NCBI RefSeq assembly: GCF_019711655.1
Contig: NZ_JAIGNU010000002.1
Location: 1-64,000, forward strand
Length of the DNA: 64,000 nucleotides
Direction of reading: 5' to 3'
Origin: Qipengyuania mesophila
GTDB lineage: Bacteria; Pseudomonadota; Alphaproteobacteria; Sphingomonadales; Sphingomonadaceae
This document shows, one piece after another, positions 35,922 to 43,598 of the stretch (position 1 is its first letter; every line of letters begins with the position of its first letter). The notes beneath the pieces were generated by a model. The model did no database searches. It saw nothing but the letters and a program-made list of their open reading frames with translations, and was not told the origin of the DNA. A program made the position numbers and the translations under genes.

Positions 35922-36335
35922 ATGCCGCTCATCGATTCGCTCATCAGCCCGATCGCCTCGATCATCGACAAGGTGATCCCCGACAAGGAGGCGCGCGCCA
36001 GGGCCAAGCTCGAGCTGATTGCGCTCGAGGGCACGCAGGAACTCCGGCAGATCGAGGCACGGCTCTCGGCCATCGTGGCAGAAGCGCAAAGCCGCGACCC
36101 CTGGACCAGCCGCGCACGACCGAGCTTCCTCTATGTCATGTATGCGCTGATCATGTTCAGCGTGCCGATGGGCGTGATCGCCGCCTTCGATCCGATCACC
36201 GCGCGCGCCATCGGCGAAGGCATGACACGCTACCTCGCCGCCCTTCCCGAGGCGCTCTACGCACTCTTCGGTACCGGCTATCTCGGCTACACCGCCGCGC
36301 GCCAGTGGGGCAAGGTCAAGGGCGTGGACCAATAG
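35922..36335 (+). CDS. 3TM holin-family protein
   Basis: A 137-residue protein starting MPLIDSLISPIASIIDKVIPDKEARARAKLELI, followed by a helix with coiled-coil character and two or three transmembrane segments (PSFLYVMYALIMFSVPMGVIAAF and LPEALYALFGTGYLGYTAARQWG). This is the HOLIN_3TMs type found in alphaproteobacterial phages and in gene transfer agents, where it makes the holes that let endolysin out. No endolysin, capsid or tail gene is nearby, so it is solitary here. It follows a tRNA-Pro gene. A role in cell lysis is inferred from the family. Confidence 0.72.
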   Translation: MPLIDSLISPIASIIDKVIPDKEARARAKLELIALEGTQELRQIEARLSAIVAEAQSRDPWTSRARPSFLYVMYALIMFSVPMGVIAAFDPITARAIGEGMTRYLAALPEALYALFGTGYLGYTAARQWGKVKGVDQ

Positions 36336-36356
36336 GCTTCGGTGCTCTGCCCGGGG

Positions 36357-37403
36357 TCAGGGCTGCGCGGAGCCTTCCTCTCCGATCGCCAGCGACAGCT
36401 CGACCCTGAGGCCCTCGGGCCGGTAGTCGAACGCGCTGCTCCCATCGTATTTTGCCGTCAGGCGCTCGATCATTCGCGTGCCGAAACTCTGTCGGCTCGG
36501 AGCGCTGACGGCGGGCCCTCCCCGTTCCTGCCACGTCACCGCCAGTATCCCGTCGCGCCGCTCCCACTCGACCCGGACCACGCCATCCGCGGCGCTCAAC
36601 GCCCCGTATTTCGCGGCATTGGTGGCGAGCTCGTGCAGGACGAGCGAGAAATCGAAGGTCAGTCCCTCCGACAGGACGATCTCGGGGCCCTCCAGTTCGA
36701 GTTTGTCTTCGGCCAGGCTGAAGGGAGAGACATGATCGTGAATTATCGTTTTCAGGTGCCCTTCGTCGGGTTCCTCCTTGGTCAGGCGCTCGTGCGCCAG
36801 CGAGATGGACTGGAGGCGCGCGAGCAGCTCTTCCCGAAAATCGTCGATGTCTCGGCAGTTCTTTGAAGCGAGCTTCACGGTCGCTTGCAGGATACCGAGC
36901 ATGTTGCGGGTCCGGTGGCGCAATTCGTCGAGCAGGAACCTCTGATACTGCTCGCCTTCCGCCAGCCGTTCCATCATCGCCGCAGCTTGGAACTGCCTCT
37001 CGCGTAGCTGGATCTGGCTTTTGCACACGGTGGTGAAAACTGCCTTGCGAAGCGGCCTTTGCAGCACCACCACCGTCGCCGTCGCCGAGCTGTCGATGAT
37101 CTTCTGCGAGGGCCGGGACAAGTGTTCGGGATCGCCGATCGCCAGGATCAGCGGAATGGACGACCATAGCGGGGCTGCCCCCGAATGGCGCTCGATCGCC
37201 TGCGCCGCTTCCTCGGAGATGGCCTCTTCGGTCAAAATTGCGCAGAGGGGATGGGTTTCGAGCGCTTCGAAGAACGACGCGGGATTACCGCAGATATCGC
37301 TTTCGTAGCCCATCTCGGCAACGAGGCCGGCGATCGCTTCGGCATCCCCCGCAAGCGGGGCAAAAATTGCCACCACGGGTCGAGGGGCGACCTGTTCAAT
37401 CAT
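36357..37403 (-). CDS. HWE-family sensor histidine kinase with pseudo-receiver
   Basis: A 348-residue soluble kinase. Residues 1-125 look like a response-regulator fold that has lost its phospho-site (AILTEEAISEE where an Asp should stand, and RP in place of KP). A helix leads to the H-box LLDELRHRTRNMLGILQATV with His163, the N-box LHELATNAAKYG and the family-defining W-x-E motif (VTWQERGG, W291, E293). No transmembrane segments. HWE kinases are typical light, stress and general-stress sensors of Alphaproteobacteria. The ATG directly abuts the KaiC stop (TAGATG), so both are made from one mRNA. Confidence 0.88.
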   Translation of the reverse strand: MIEQVAPRPVVAIFAPLAGDAEAIAGLVAEMGYESDICGNPASFFEALETHPLCAILTEEAISEEAAQAIERHSGAAPLWSSIPLILAIGDPEHLSRPSQKIIDSSATATVVVLQRPLRKAVFTTVCKSQIQLRERQFQAAAMMERLAEGEQYQRFLLDELRHRTRNMLGILQATVKLASKNCRDIDDFREELLARLQSISLAHERLTKEEPDEGHLKTIIHDHVSPFSLAEDKLELEGPEIVLSEGLTFDFSLVLHELATNAAKYGALSAADGVVRVEWERRDGILAVTWQERGGPAVSAPSRQSFGTRMIERLTAKYDGSSAFDYRPEGLRVELSLAIGEEGSAQP

Positions 37404-38828
37404 CTAGGACTGGCTCTCGATCTGCCGCTTGGTTCCCTCCTCGATGTCTTCGACATCGACCTTCCCTGGGGCGATGACGAAGTTCTTGATCCGCCGGTCG
37501 TGGTCGCTGTGCCTCTTCTTCACCACCGCCAATGTCCGCCGTATCTCGCTTCCTTCCGGCGAATGGCGAAGGAGGATGATCGAGTCCGCGAGGAAACTCA
37601 CGTCGACTTCCGTCCGAGGCGTCTCACCCAGCAGCCCGTGCTGCGACATGGTGAGTATCACTACCAAGTTCTGCCGCGCCAGCTGCTGCAACAGCGACTG
37701 GATCTGCGGAATAAGGTTATGTCGCTCGGGCAGGACGCTCACGAAACCGGAGAGGCTGTCGATGACTACGACATCGAGATCCTCTTCTTCGACCAGGTTG
37801 AGGATCGTCTGCGAGAAGTGGCCCACCGAAACTTCCGAAGGATCGAAATGCTCGAGAAACAAGGTGCCTTCGCGTTCGGGCTCGACGACATCGATTCCGA
37901 CACCTTCGGAACGATCGCGGTAGACCTCGGGTCGCTCCTCCAGAAGGAAGAGGCCCGCCTTCATCCCCTGTTTGGCGGCCGCACTGGCGAAGACGGTCGC
38001 GAGAGTCGATTTTCCGGTTCCCGACTGGCCTGCGATCAGTGTGGTGGTCGCCCTTTCGAGCCCCCCGCCGAGCATGGCATCGAGGCTTTCCACCCGGGTC
38101 TTGAGCTGCTTCCCGACCTTTTGGGGAGGGAGTCTCTGCGGCAGGAGCCGGGCGAAGACGTCCAGCCCCCCCGGTTGAATGTCGAAGTCGTGCCACCCTT
38201 CGATGAAACGGTGGCCACGGAATTTGCGGATCATCAGGCGGCGATAGGTGGTCCCGATGTGCGGCGTGTAGCTGTCGAGAATGATCACGCCATGGGCAAC
38301 GCCTTCGATCCGGCGGTCCAGCCCTTCGCCGACATGGTCGAGAATGATCGCGGTCGTTCCGAGCTTGACCAGCGAACGCTTGAGCGCGAGTACGTCCCTC
38401 CGGTGGTCGTAGTCGCTTCTGGCGAGGAGCCGCATCTCAAGGAGGGAATCGAAAACCAACCTCTCCGGCTTGACCCGCTCGACGATGGAGTGGACCTGCG
38501 ACAGCAGGTCATCGAGGTCTTCCTCTTGGGTATTTACCGCATATTGGTCTGGTGCTCCGTCATGCCCGATATCGACGAATTCAAGGTCGAGCGCGCCGAG
38601 GTCGAAGCCATGGCTTGCAGCGATATGCTCCAGTTCGGTCTTCGTCTGGGCCACGCTGATCAGGAGGCTCCTCTCGCCCTTTTTCGCGCCCTCCAACAGA
38701 AACTGGAGCCCCAGGGTTGTCTTGCCCGATCCGGCATGGCCTTGCAGCAAGGTGATACTGCTCTTGGGAACACCCCCGTTGAGAATCGTATCGAGCCCGG
38801 TGATTCCGGTCGAAATGACGTCACCCAT
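37404..38828 (-). CDS. KaiC-like double-RecA-domain ATPase
   Basis: A 474-residue protein with two KaiC domains. Domain 1 has Walker A GHAGSGKTT (30-38), domain 2 GQSGTGKST (267-275). Domain 2 keeps the catalytic Glu pair (E297-E298 in LLEERPEV), whereas at the same place domain 1 reads ISVAQTKTEL, without it. The site equivalent to the cyanobacterial KaiC Ser431-Thr432 reads V-S411-F412, so only the serine is kept. GGGGGAG precedes the ATG. It is followed at once by an HWE histidine kinase. No KaiA or KaiB gene is in the window. Role in timing or signalling is inferred. Confidence 0.88.
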   Translation of the reverse strand: MGDVISTGITGLDTILNGGVPKSSITLLQGHAGSGKTTLGLQFLLEGAKKGERSLLISVAQTKTELEHIAASHGFDLGALDLEFVDIGHDGAPDQYAVNTQEEDLDDLLSQVHSIVERVKPERLVFDSLLEMRLLARSDYDHRRDVLALKRSLVKLGTTAIILDHVGEGLDRRIEGVAHGVIILDSYTPHIGTTYRRLMIRKFRGHRFIEGWHDFDIQPGGLDVFARLLPQRLPPQKVGKQLKTRVESLDAMLGGGLERATTTLIAGQSGTGKSTLATVFASAAAKQGMKAGLFLLEERPEVYRDRSEGVGIDVVEPEREGTLFLEHFDPSEVSVGHFSQTILNLVEEEDLDVVVIDSLSGFVSVLPERHNLIPQIQSLLQQLARQNLVVILTMSQHGLLGETPRTEVDVSFLADSIILLRHSPEGSEIRRTLAVVKKRHSDHDRRIKNFVIAPGKVDVEDIEEGTKRQIESQS

Positions 38829-38881
38829 AGAACTCCCCCGGGGGCCTCGGCGGCCAATAGTGTCACGACGAGATGACGCGT

Positions 38882-38916
38882 GCGATGATTCGAATTGCAC
38901 GCGCGATGGTTCGAAT
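38882..38916. repeat. Direct repeat upstream of the KaiC gene, possible operator
   Basis: GCGATGATTCGAAT at 38882-38895 and GCGATGGTTCGAAT at 38903-38916 differ in one base and are spaced by exactly 21 bases, two helical turns. The core ATTCGAAT is palindromic. They lie 54-88 bases upstream of the KaiC ATG, a fitting position for a regulator site. No other gene start is close. Confidence 0.5.
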
Positions 38917-39124
38917 CTTAGAAGTAATATGCATTAGGGCGGCTAAGTGTTCCGATGGCGACGCAAACTCGGCGTTGCGGTCAGGGACCGAAGTTCGCCG
39001 GTCGGAAAGATCACGAACGGATCAGCGGCCGTCTTTGAAGACTGGTTGCGCGTCTTTCAGCGACTGGTCTTCAAATGTCCTCGGTCCGTTGCAGGGGATG
39101 GCCGGTTTTTCACCTCTGCCCACC

Positions 39125-39901
39125 TCAAAGCGCGGAGACAGAGATTTTTTGCGCTCGCATCTCTGCGGGCCCGTAGCTTGTCAGGAAAGAGACGTCGGCA
39201 GCGTCACGGCCGACGCCGATCTTGGCCATGTCCTGCGCGCTCGCCATGCCGGTCGCGTCGACCACGTACCACGCGCCGTCGAGGAAGACTTCGGCCACGG
39301 CATGGAAATCCTGCGGTTTGACGTTGGGTGCATAGACGCTGGCGAAGCGCGCGGGGATCGCGCTGGCGCGCGCGAGGGTGACGAGCAGATGCGCGAAATC
39401 GCGGCACACGCCGCAGCGCGAGACGAAGATTTCCATCGCATCCGTGCCAGCATTGCTGCTGCCCGATCTGTATTCGATCGAGTCCGCGATCCAGTCGCGC
39501 ATCGCGGCGATCCGCGCGCCGCCCACCGTATCGCCGAACTCGGCTTCGACGAGCGCCATGAATTCGTCGGCAGGACAATACCGCGACGGGAAGAGATACT
39601 CGACAGCTTCGGCGGGCAGATCATGCGGCGGCACGGCGGCCAGCGTTTCGATCTCAGCATCGAGCCGCCGGATGTCGACGGTCGCCTCGTAGCGGACCTT
39701 CAGGCTGCCTTGGGTCTGGAAGCAGATCCTTTCGCCGATCGTATCGTGGCCGGGCAGCCGGGCGAAGTGCTCGACATCGGGGAGGTCGATATGCGCGTGC
39801 TCGATCTGCTGTTCCGGGATCGCGGCCGCCTCGATCTGCAGGATGACGTCGGTAGGGGCCTGGAAGGCATAGTCGAGTTCGGTGGTGATCGAGAGGCGCA
39901 T
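39125..39901 (-). CDS. Transglutaminase-like domain protein
   Basis: The 258-residue protein starts MRLSITTELDYAFQAPTDVILQIEAA. The N-terminal half is a beta-rich region; the C-terminal half carries the transglutaminase-like core with the catalytic Cys in VSRCGVCRDFAHLLVTLARA, the His in DFHAVAEVFLDGAWYVVDATG and the Asp in that same stretch. Bacterial members are proteases or cross-linking enzymes of unknown substrate. The long upstream open frame is a shadow of aroQ. It is divergent from the aroQ-accBC cluster with 78 bases between the starts. Confidence 0.87.
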   Translation of the reverse strand: MRLSITTELDYAFQAPTDVILQIEAAAIPEQQIEHAHIDLPDVEHFARLPGHDTIGERICFQTQGSLKVRYEATVDIRRLDAEIETLAAVPPHDLPAEAVEYLFPSRYCPADEFMALVEAEFGDTVGGARIAAMRDWIADSIEYRSGSSNAGTDAMEIFVSRCGVCRDFAHLLVTLARASAIPARFASVYAPNVKPQDFHAVAEVFLDGAWYVVDATGMASAQDMAKIGVGRDAADVSFLTSYGPAEMRAQKISVSAL

Positions 39902-39979
39902 GCCGTGACAATGCCCCAAGGTGCACCTTCGGTCCCGAGCCCGCTTTCCTGCGGCCCCGACAGCCGCTAACCCCACCCC

Positions 39980-40414
39980 ATGATCGACACCGTCTTCGTC
40001 CTCAACGGCCCCAATCTCAACCTGCTCGGCACGCGCGAGCCCGAGATCTACGGTTCCGCTACGCTCGCCGACATCGAGGCCATGCTGCAGGACAAAGCGC
40101 GCGAGCTCGGCCTTGCCATCGATTTCCGCCAGACCAATCACGAGGGCGTCCTGGTCGACTGGTTGCACGAAGCGCGCGCGACCGGGGCGAAGGCGGTGCT
40201 GCTCAACGCCGCCGCCTATACCCACACCTCGATCGCGCTGCTCGACGCGATCAAGGCTATCGAGCTCCCGGTGATCGAGGTCCATCTCTCCGATCCCGCC
40301 ACGCGCGAGCCCTTCCGCCACATCTCCTATGTCGGCATGGCCGCCGTGGCCGAAGTCAAGGGACTGGGCGCGAACGGCTATGCCGTAGCGTTGGCAAAGG
40401 CGGCGGCGCTCTAA
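39980..40414 (+). CDS. aroQ: Type II 3-dehydroquinate dehydratase
   Basis: This is a dodecameric shikimate-pathway enzyme converting 3-dehydroquinate to 3-dehydroshikimate. The 144-residue protein has FVLNGPNLNLLGTREPEIYG with the catalytic Arg and Tyr, DFRQTNHEGVLVDWLHEA, LNAAAYTHTSIALLDAI and VEVHLSDP-type EVHLSDPATREPFRHISYVG with the catalytic His. It is followed by accB and accC, the same order as in many proteobacteria. Confidence 0.96.
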   Translation: MIDTVFVLNGPNLNLLGTREPEIYGSATLADIEAMLQDKARELGLAIDFRQTNHEGVLVDWLHEARATGAKAVLLNAAAYTHTSIALLDAIKAIELPVIEVHLSDPATREPFRHISYVGMAAVAEVKGLGANGYAVALAKAAAL

Positions 40415-40486
40415 AACGCGCGCGCACCCCTTGCCCTATCCGCCCGCGCGGAGCATAGGCGGGCCAAACAACATACAAGGGGTTCC

Positions 40487-40978
40487 ATGGCCGACCATAA
40501 GGGCAGCGCCGGCAGTTCCGGCATGAACGTCGATACCGCTCTCGTACGCGAGCTCGCCGAAATGCTGGGCGAGACGGGTCTTGTCGAGATCGAGGTCGAG
40601 GATGGCGATCGGAAGATCCGCGTCTCGCGCGGCGGCGGCGTGGCGATGGCCACGGCACCGGCAGCGATGGCGGCGCCGACAGTGGCCGCACCCGCTCCCG
40701 CCGCGACGGCACCCGCGCCTGAAGCCAGTGCAGGTGCCGATGTCGCGGGCGCGATCAAGTCGCCCATGGTCGGCACCGTCTATCTCGCCCCCGAACCCGG
40801 CGCCGCGGACTTCATCAGTGTCGGCGCCAGCGTCAAGGAAGGCCAGACGCTGGTGATCGTCGAGGCGATGAAGGTGATGAACCCGATCACCGCCGACAAG
40901 GCCGGGACGGTGAAGGCGATCCTCGTCGAGAACGCCCAGCCGGTCGAGTTCGACCAGCCGCTCGTCGTCATCGGCTGA
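40487..40978 (+). CDS. accB: Acetyl-CoA carboxylase biotin carboxyl carrier protein
   Basis: A 163-residue carrier protein. The N-terminal helical part ([34 protein letters not shown]) is joined by an Ala/Pro-rich linker (about residues 50-85) to the biotinyl domain [41 protein letters not shown]. Lys129 in EAMKVMN carries biotin. It works with AccC and the carboxyltransferase AccAD in the first step of fatty-acid synthesis. accC starts 10 bases downstream. Confidence 0.97.
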   Translation: MADHKGSAGSSGMNVDTALVRELAEMLGETGLVEIEVEDGDRKIRVSRGGGVAMATAPAAMAAPTVAAPAPAATAPAPEASAGADVAGAIKSPMVGTVYLAPEPGAADFISVGASVKEGQTLVIVEAMKVMNPITADKAGTVKAILVENAQPVEFDQPLVVIG

Positions 40979-40988
40979 GGTCGGTCCC

Positions 40989-42338
40989 GTGAGCATTTCC
41001 CGTATCCTCATCGCCAACCGCGGCGAAATCGCGCTGCGCATCCATCGCGCGGCGCATGAGATGGGCATCGAGACCGTCGCGGTGCACTCCACCGCCGATG
41101 CCGATGCCATGCATGTCCGCCTGGCCGACCATGCCGTGTGCATCGGCCCGCCCGCCGCGGCCGACAGCTATCTCAACATCGCCAACATCATCTCGGCCGC
41201 CGAAGTCAGCCATGCCGATGCGATCCATCCGGGCTATGGCTTCCTTTCGGAAAACGCCAAGTTCGCCGAGATCGTCGAGGCGCACGACATCGCCTGGATC
41301 GGCCCCAAGCCCGAGCATATCCGCACGATGGGCGACAAGGTCGAGGCGAAGAAGACCGCGGGCGCCCTGGGCCTTCCGCTCGTCCCCGGCAGCGATGGCG
41401 CGGTCGAAACGGTCGAGGAGGCGCGCAAGGTCGCCGACGAGATCGGCTATCCCGTGATCATCAAGGCCGCCAGCGGTGGCGGCGGACGCGGGATGAAGGT
41501 CTGCGAGAGCGAAGACCAGCTCGAAAGCCTGATGAAGCAGGCGGGCAGCGAGGCCAAGGCCGCCTTCGGCGACGCCACGGTCTATATCGAGAAATACCTC
41601 GGCGATCCGCGCCACATCGAATTCCAGGTCTTCGGCGACGGCAATGGCAACGCCATCCACCTCGGCGAACGCGACTGTTCGCTCCAGCGCCGGCACCAGA
41701 AGGTGCTCGAGGAAGCCCCCTCCCCCGTACTCGGCGAGGAAGACCGCATGCGCATGGGCGAGGTCTGCGCGCAGGCGATGCGCGACATGGGCTATCGGGG
41801 CGCGGGGACGATCGAGTTCCTGTGGGAAAACGGCGAGTTCTACTTCATCGAGATGAACACCCGCCTGCAGGTCGAACACCCGGTGACCGAGGCGATCACC
41901 GGCGTCGACCTGGTGCGCGAACAGATCCGCATCGCGGCGGGCCACCCGCTCTCGGTCAAGCAGGACGAGATCGAGTTCAAGGGCCACGCGATCGAATGCC
42001 GCATCAATGCGGAAGACCCGTGGACCTTCGCGCCTTCGCCGGGCGAAGTGACCTATTACCACGCCGCCGGGGGCATGCATGTCCGCGTCGATAGCGGGCT
42101 TTACGCCGGCTATCGCGTCCCGCCCTATTACGACAGCATGATCGCCAAGCTGATCGTCTATGGCCGCACGCGCGACGGCTGCATGATGCGGCTGAAGCGC
42201 GCGCTCGAGGAGATGGTGGTCGAAGGGGTCAAGACCTCGATCCCGCTGCACCAGGAACTGCTCCAGCAGGACGATGTGAAGAGCGGCAACTACTCGATCA
42301 AATGGCTCGAGGAATGGCTCAAGACGCGGGAGGGGTGA
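40989..42338 (+). CDS. accC: Acetyl-CoA carboxylase, biotin carboxylase subunit
   Basis: An ATP-grasp enzyme of 449 residues that carboxylates the biotin on AccB. It begins [23 protein letters not shown] and has [16 protein letters not shown], the glycine-rich ATP loop [61 protein letters not shown] with the metal-binding Glu and Asn, and [13 protein letters not shown]. Length is normal. It ends the aroQ-accB-accC cluster. A GTG in the leader is not needed as start, since the ATG-like frame at 40989 fits homologues. Confidence 0.97.
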   Translation: MSISRILIANRGEIALRIHRAAHEMGIETVAVHSTADADAMHVRLADHAVCIGPPAAADSYLNIANIISAAEVSHADAIHPGYGFLSENAKFAEIVEAHDIAWIGPKPEHIRTMGDKVEAKKTAGALGLPLVPGSDGAVETVEEARKVADEIGYPVIIKAASGGGGRGMKVCESEDQLESLMKQAGSEAKAAFGDATVYIEKYLGDPRHIEFQVFGDGNGNAIHLGERDCSLQRRHQKVLEEAPSPVLGEEDRMRMGEVCAQAMRDMGYRGAGTIEFLWENGEFYFIEMNTRLQVEHPVTEAITGVDLVREQIRIAAGHPLSVKQDEIEFKGHAIECRINAEDPWTFAPSPGEVTYYHAAGGMHVRVDSGLYAGYRVPPYYDSMIAKLIVYGRTRDGCMMRLKRALEEMVVEGVKTSIPLHQELLQQDDVKSGNYSIKWLEEWLKTREG

Positions 42339-42461
42339 GCGACGCCGCTCGAGCCAGCTAGCGATGCGCTGCCGGTATCATGACGGGCAATTCTTAACTG
42401 GCTGCGATGAGGTCGCCCACACTGGACTTGGCGCCGGCGGACGCCGTCGTGGCCTGCGTCG

Positions 42462-42896
42462 CTAGTCGAAGCTGAAGCCCGCCGCTTTCGCCTCGGCAAT
42501 CACCTCTTCGCCCGTCTGGCGGGGATGGTCGCCTTCGAGGCGGCACCAGTCCGCGCGCTCGTCGGCGAAAATCTCCTTCTCGATGCCGTGCGATGCCGCG
42601 GCGTCGAACAACCCGGCCGAGAAGCTGCGATTGCCCGTGGGCAGGAAGCGGAACCACAGATTGCTGCCGCATTTCGAGCAGAAGGCACGCTCGGCCCAGG
42701 CGCTCGAGCGATATTCGGTGATGGCGTCTTCGCCCGCAATGGAAAAGCTCGCACCTGTCTGGCCGGCATAGAAGGCCCCGCCCCAGCGCCGGCACATGGC
42801 GCATTGGCAGATTTCGACCTCATGCTTGGGATCGTCGAGCGTGATGGTGACCGCGCCGCAGAGGCAGTGGCCCTCGATCCGCTCACCCGCGCTCAC
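42462..42896 (-). CDS. GFA family (CENP-V/Gfa-like) zinc protein
   Basis: The 144-residue protein has the zinc cysteines of the glutathione-dependent formaldehyde-activating enzyme fold: GHCLCGAVTI, then CQCAMCRRWGGAFYAG and FCSKCGSNLWFRF. The founding enzyme (Gfa) combines formaldehyde with glutathione; most relatives have unknown substrates. The GTG start overlaps the Lrp stop (GTGA), indicating translational coupling to the regulator gene. Confidence 0.9.
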   Translation of the reverse strand: MSAGERIEGHCLCGAVTITLDDPKHEVEICQCAMCRRWGGAFYAGQTGASFSIAGEDAITEYRSSAWAERAFCSKCGSNLWFRFLPTGNRSFSAGLFDAAASHGIEKEIFADERADWCRLEGDHPRQTGEEVIAEAKAAGFSFD

Positions 42897-43354
42897 AGCG
42901 GGACGCCGGGCTCGTGCTTGCTGGTCCGGATGGTGAGCGAGGTCTTCACGCTTTCGACATTCGGCGCGGGGGTGAGCTTGCTGGTGAGGAATTCCTGGAA
43001 GCTCTGCAGGTCCTTGCTGACGATCTTGATGATGAAGTCGATCTCGCCGTTGAGCATGTGCACTTCGCGCACTTCGGGCAGGTCGCGCATCGCCGCCTCG
43101 AATTCGCGCAGCGCGTCTTCGGCCTGGCTCTTGAGGCTGACCATGGCGAAAACGGTGATCGAAAAGCCCAGCTTCGACGGATCGAGTTCCGCGTGATAGC
43201 CCCTGATCACGCCCTCTTCCTCGAGCGCGCGGACGCGGCGCAGGCACGGCGGCGCGGTCAGCCCCACGCGATGGGCTAGCTCGACATTGGTGATTCGCCC
43301 CTCCGTCTGGAGTTCACCCAGCAATCGCCGGTCGATATCGTCGAGATTGGCCAT
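42893..43354 (-). CDS. Lrp/AsnC family transcriptional regulator
   Basis: A 153-residue regulator starting MANLDDIDRRLLGELQTEGRITNVELAHRVGLTAPPCLRRVRAL, an AsnC-type winged helix, followed by the RAM ligand-binding domain (GFSITVFAMVSLKSQAEDALREFEAAM, MLNGEIDFIIKIVSKDLQSFQEFL). These proteins bind amino acids and form octamers on DNA. It is coupled to the GFA gene and divergent, with a 240-base gap, from a histidine kinase. Confidence 0.93.
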   Translation of the reverse strand: MANLDDIDRRLLGELQTEGRITNVELAHRVGLTAPPCLRRVRALEEEGVIRGYHAELDPSKLGFSITVFAMVSLKSQAEDALREFEAAMRDLPEVREVHMLNGEIDFIIKIVSKDLQSFQEFLTSKLTPAPNVESVKTSLTIRTSKHEPGVPL

Positions 43355-43598
43355 ACTCACTGCCTCTGCTACCCTTGCGCCAGCGGCGGGGCATCGCGAA
43401 ACTTCCACGAAATGTTGACAACGCGATGCAGCCGTCTTGGCTAACATTATTAGCTTTGCCAGCAATTGTCCCGCTTTGCAACGCGGCTGAGCGGCTCATT
43501 GGCGGTAAATGGGCCGGTAACTATATCCATTGTCGCCCGGCCAATGCCGGGCTGTCATGGCGAATCCATCGATCCGCCGCCCCCGATCCGGAGACCGA

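Noticed and set aside
38930..38955. GGAAC motif on the minus strand upstream of kaiC as an EcfG (general stress) promoter
   Set aside because: No CGTT is present at 16-17 bases, so the bipartite EcfG promoter is incomplete.
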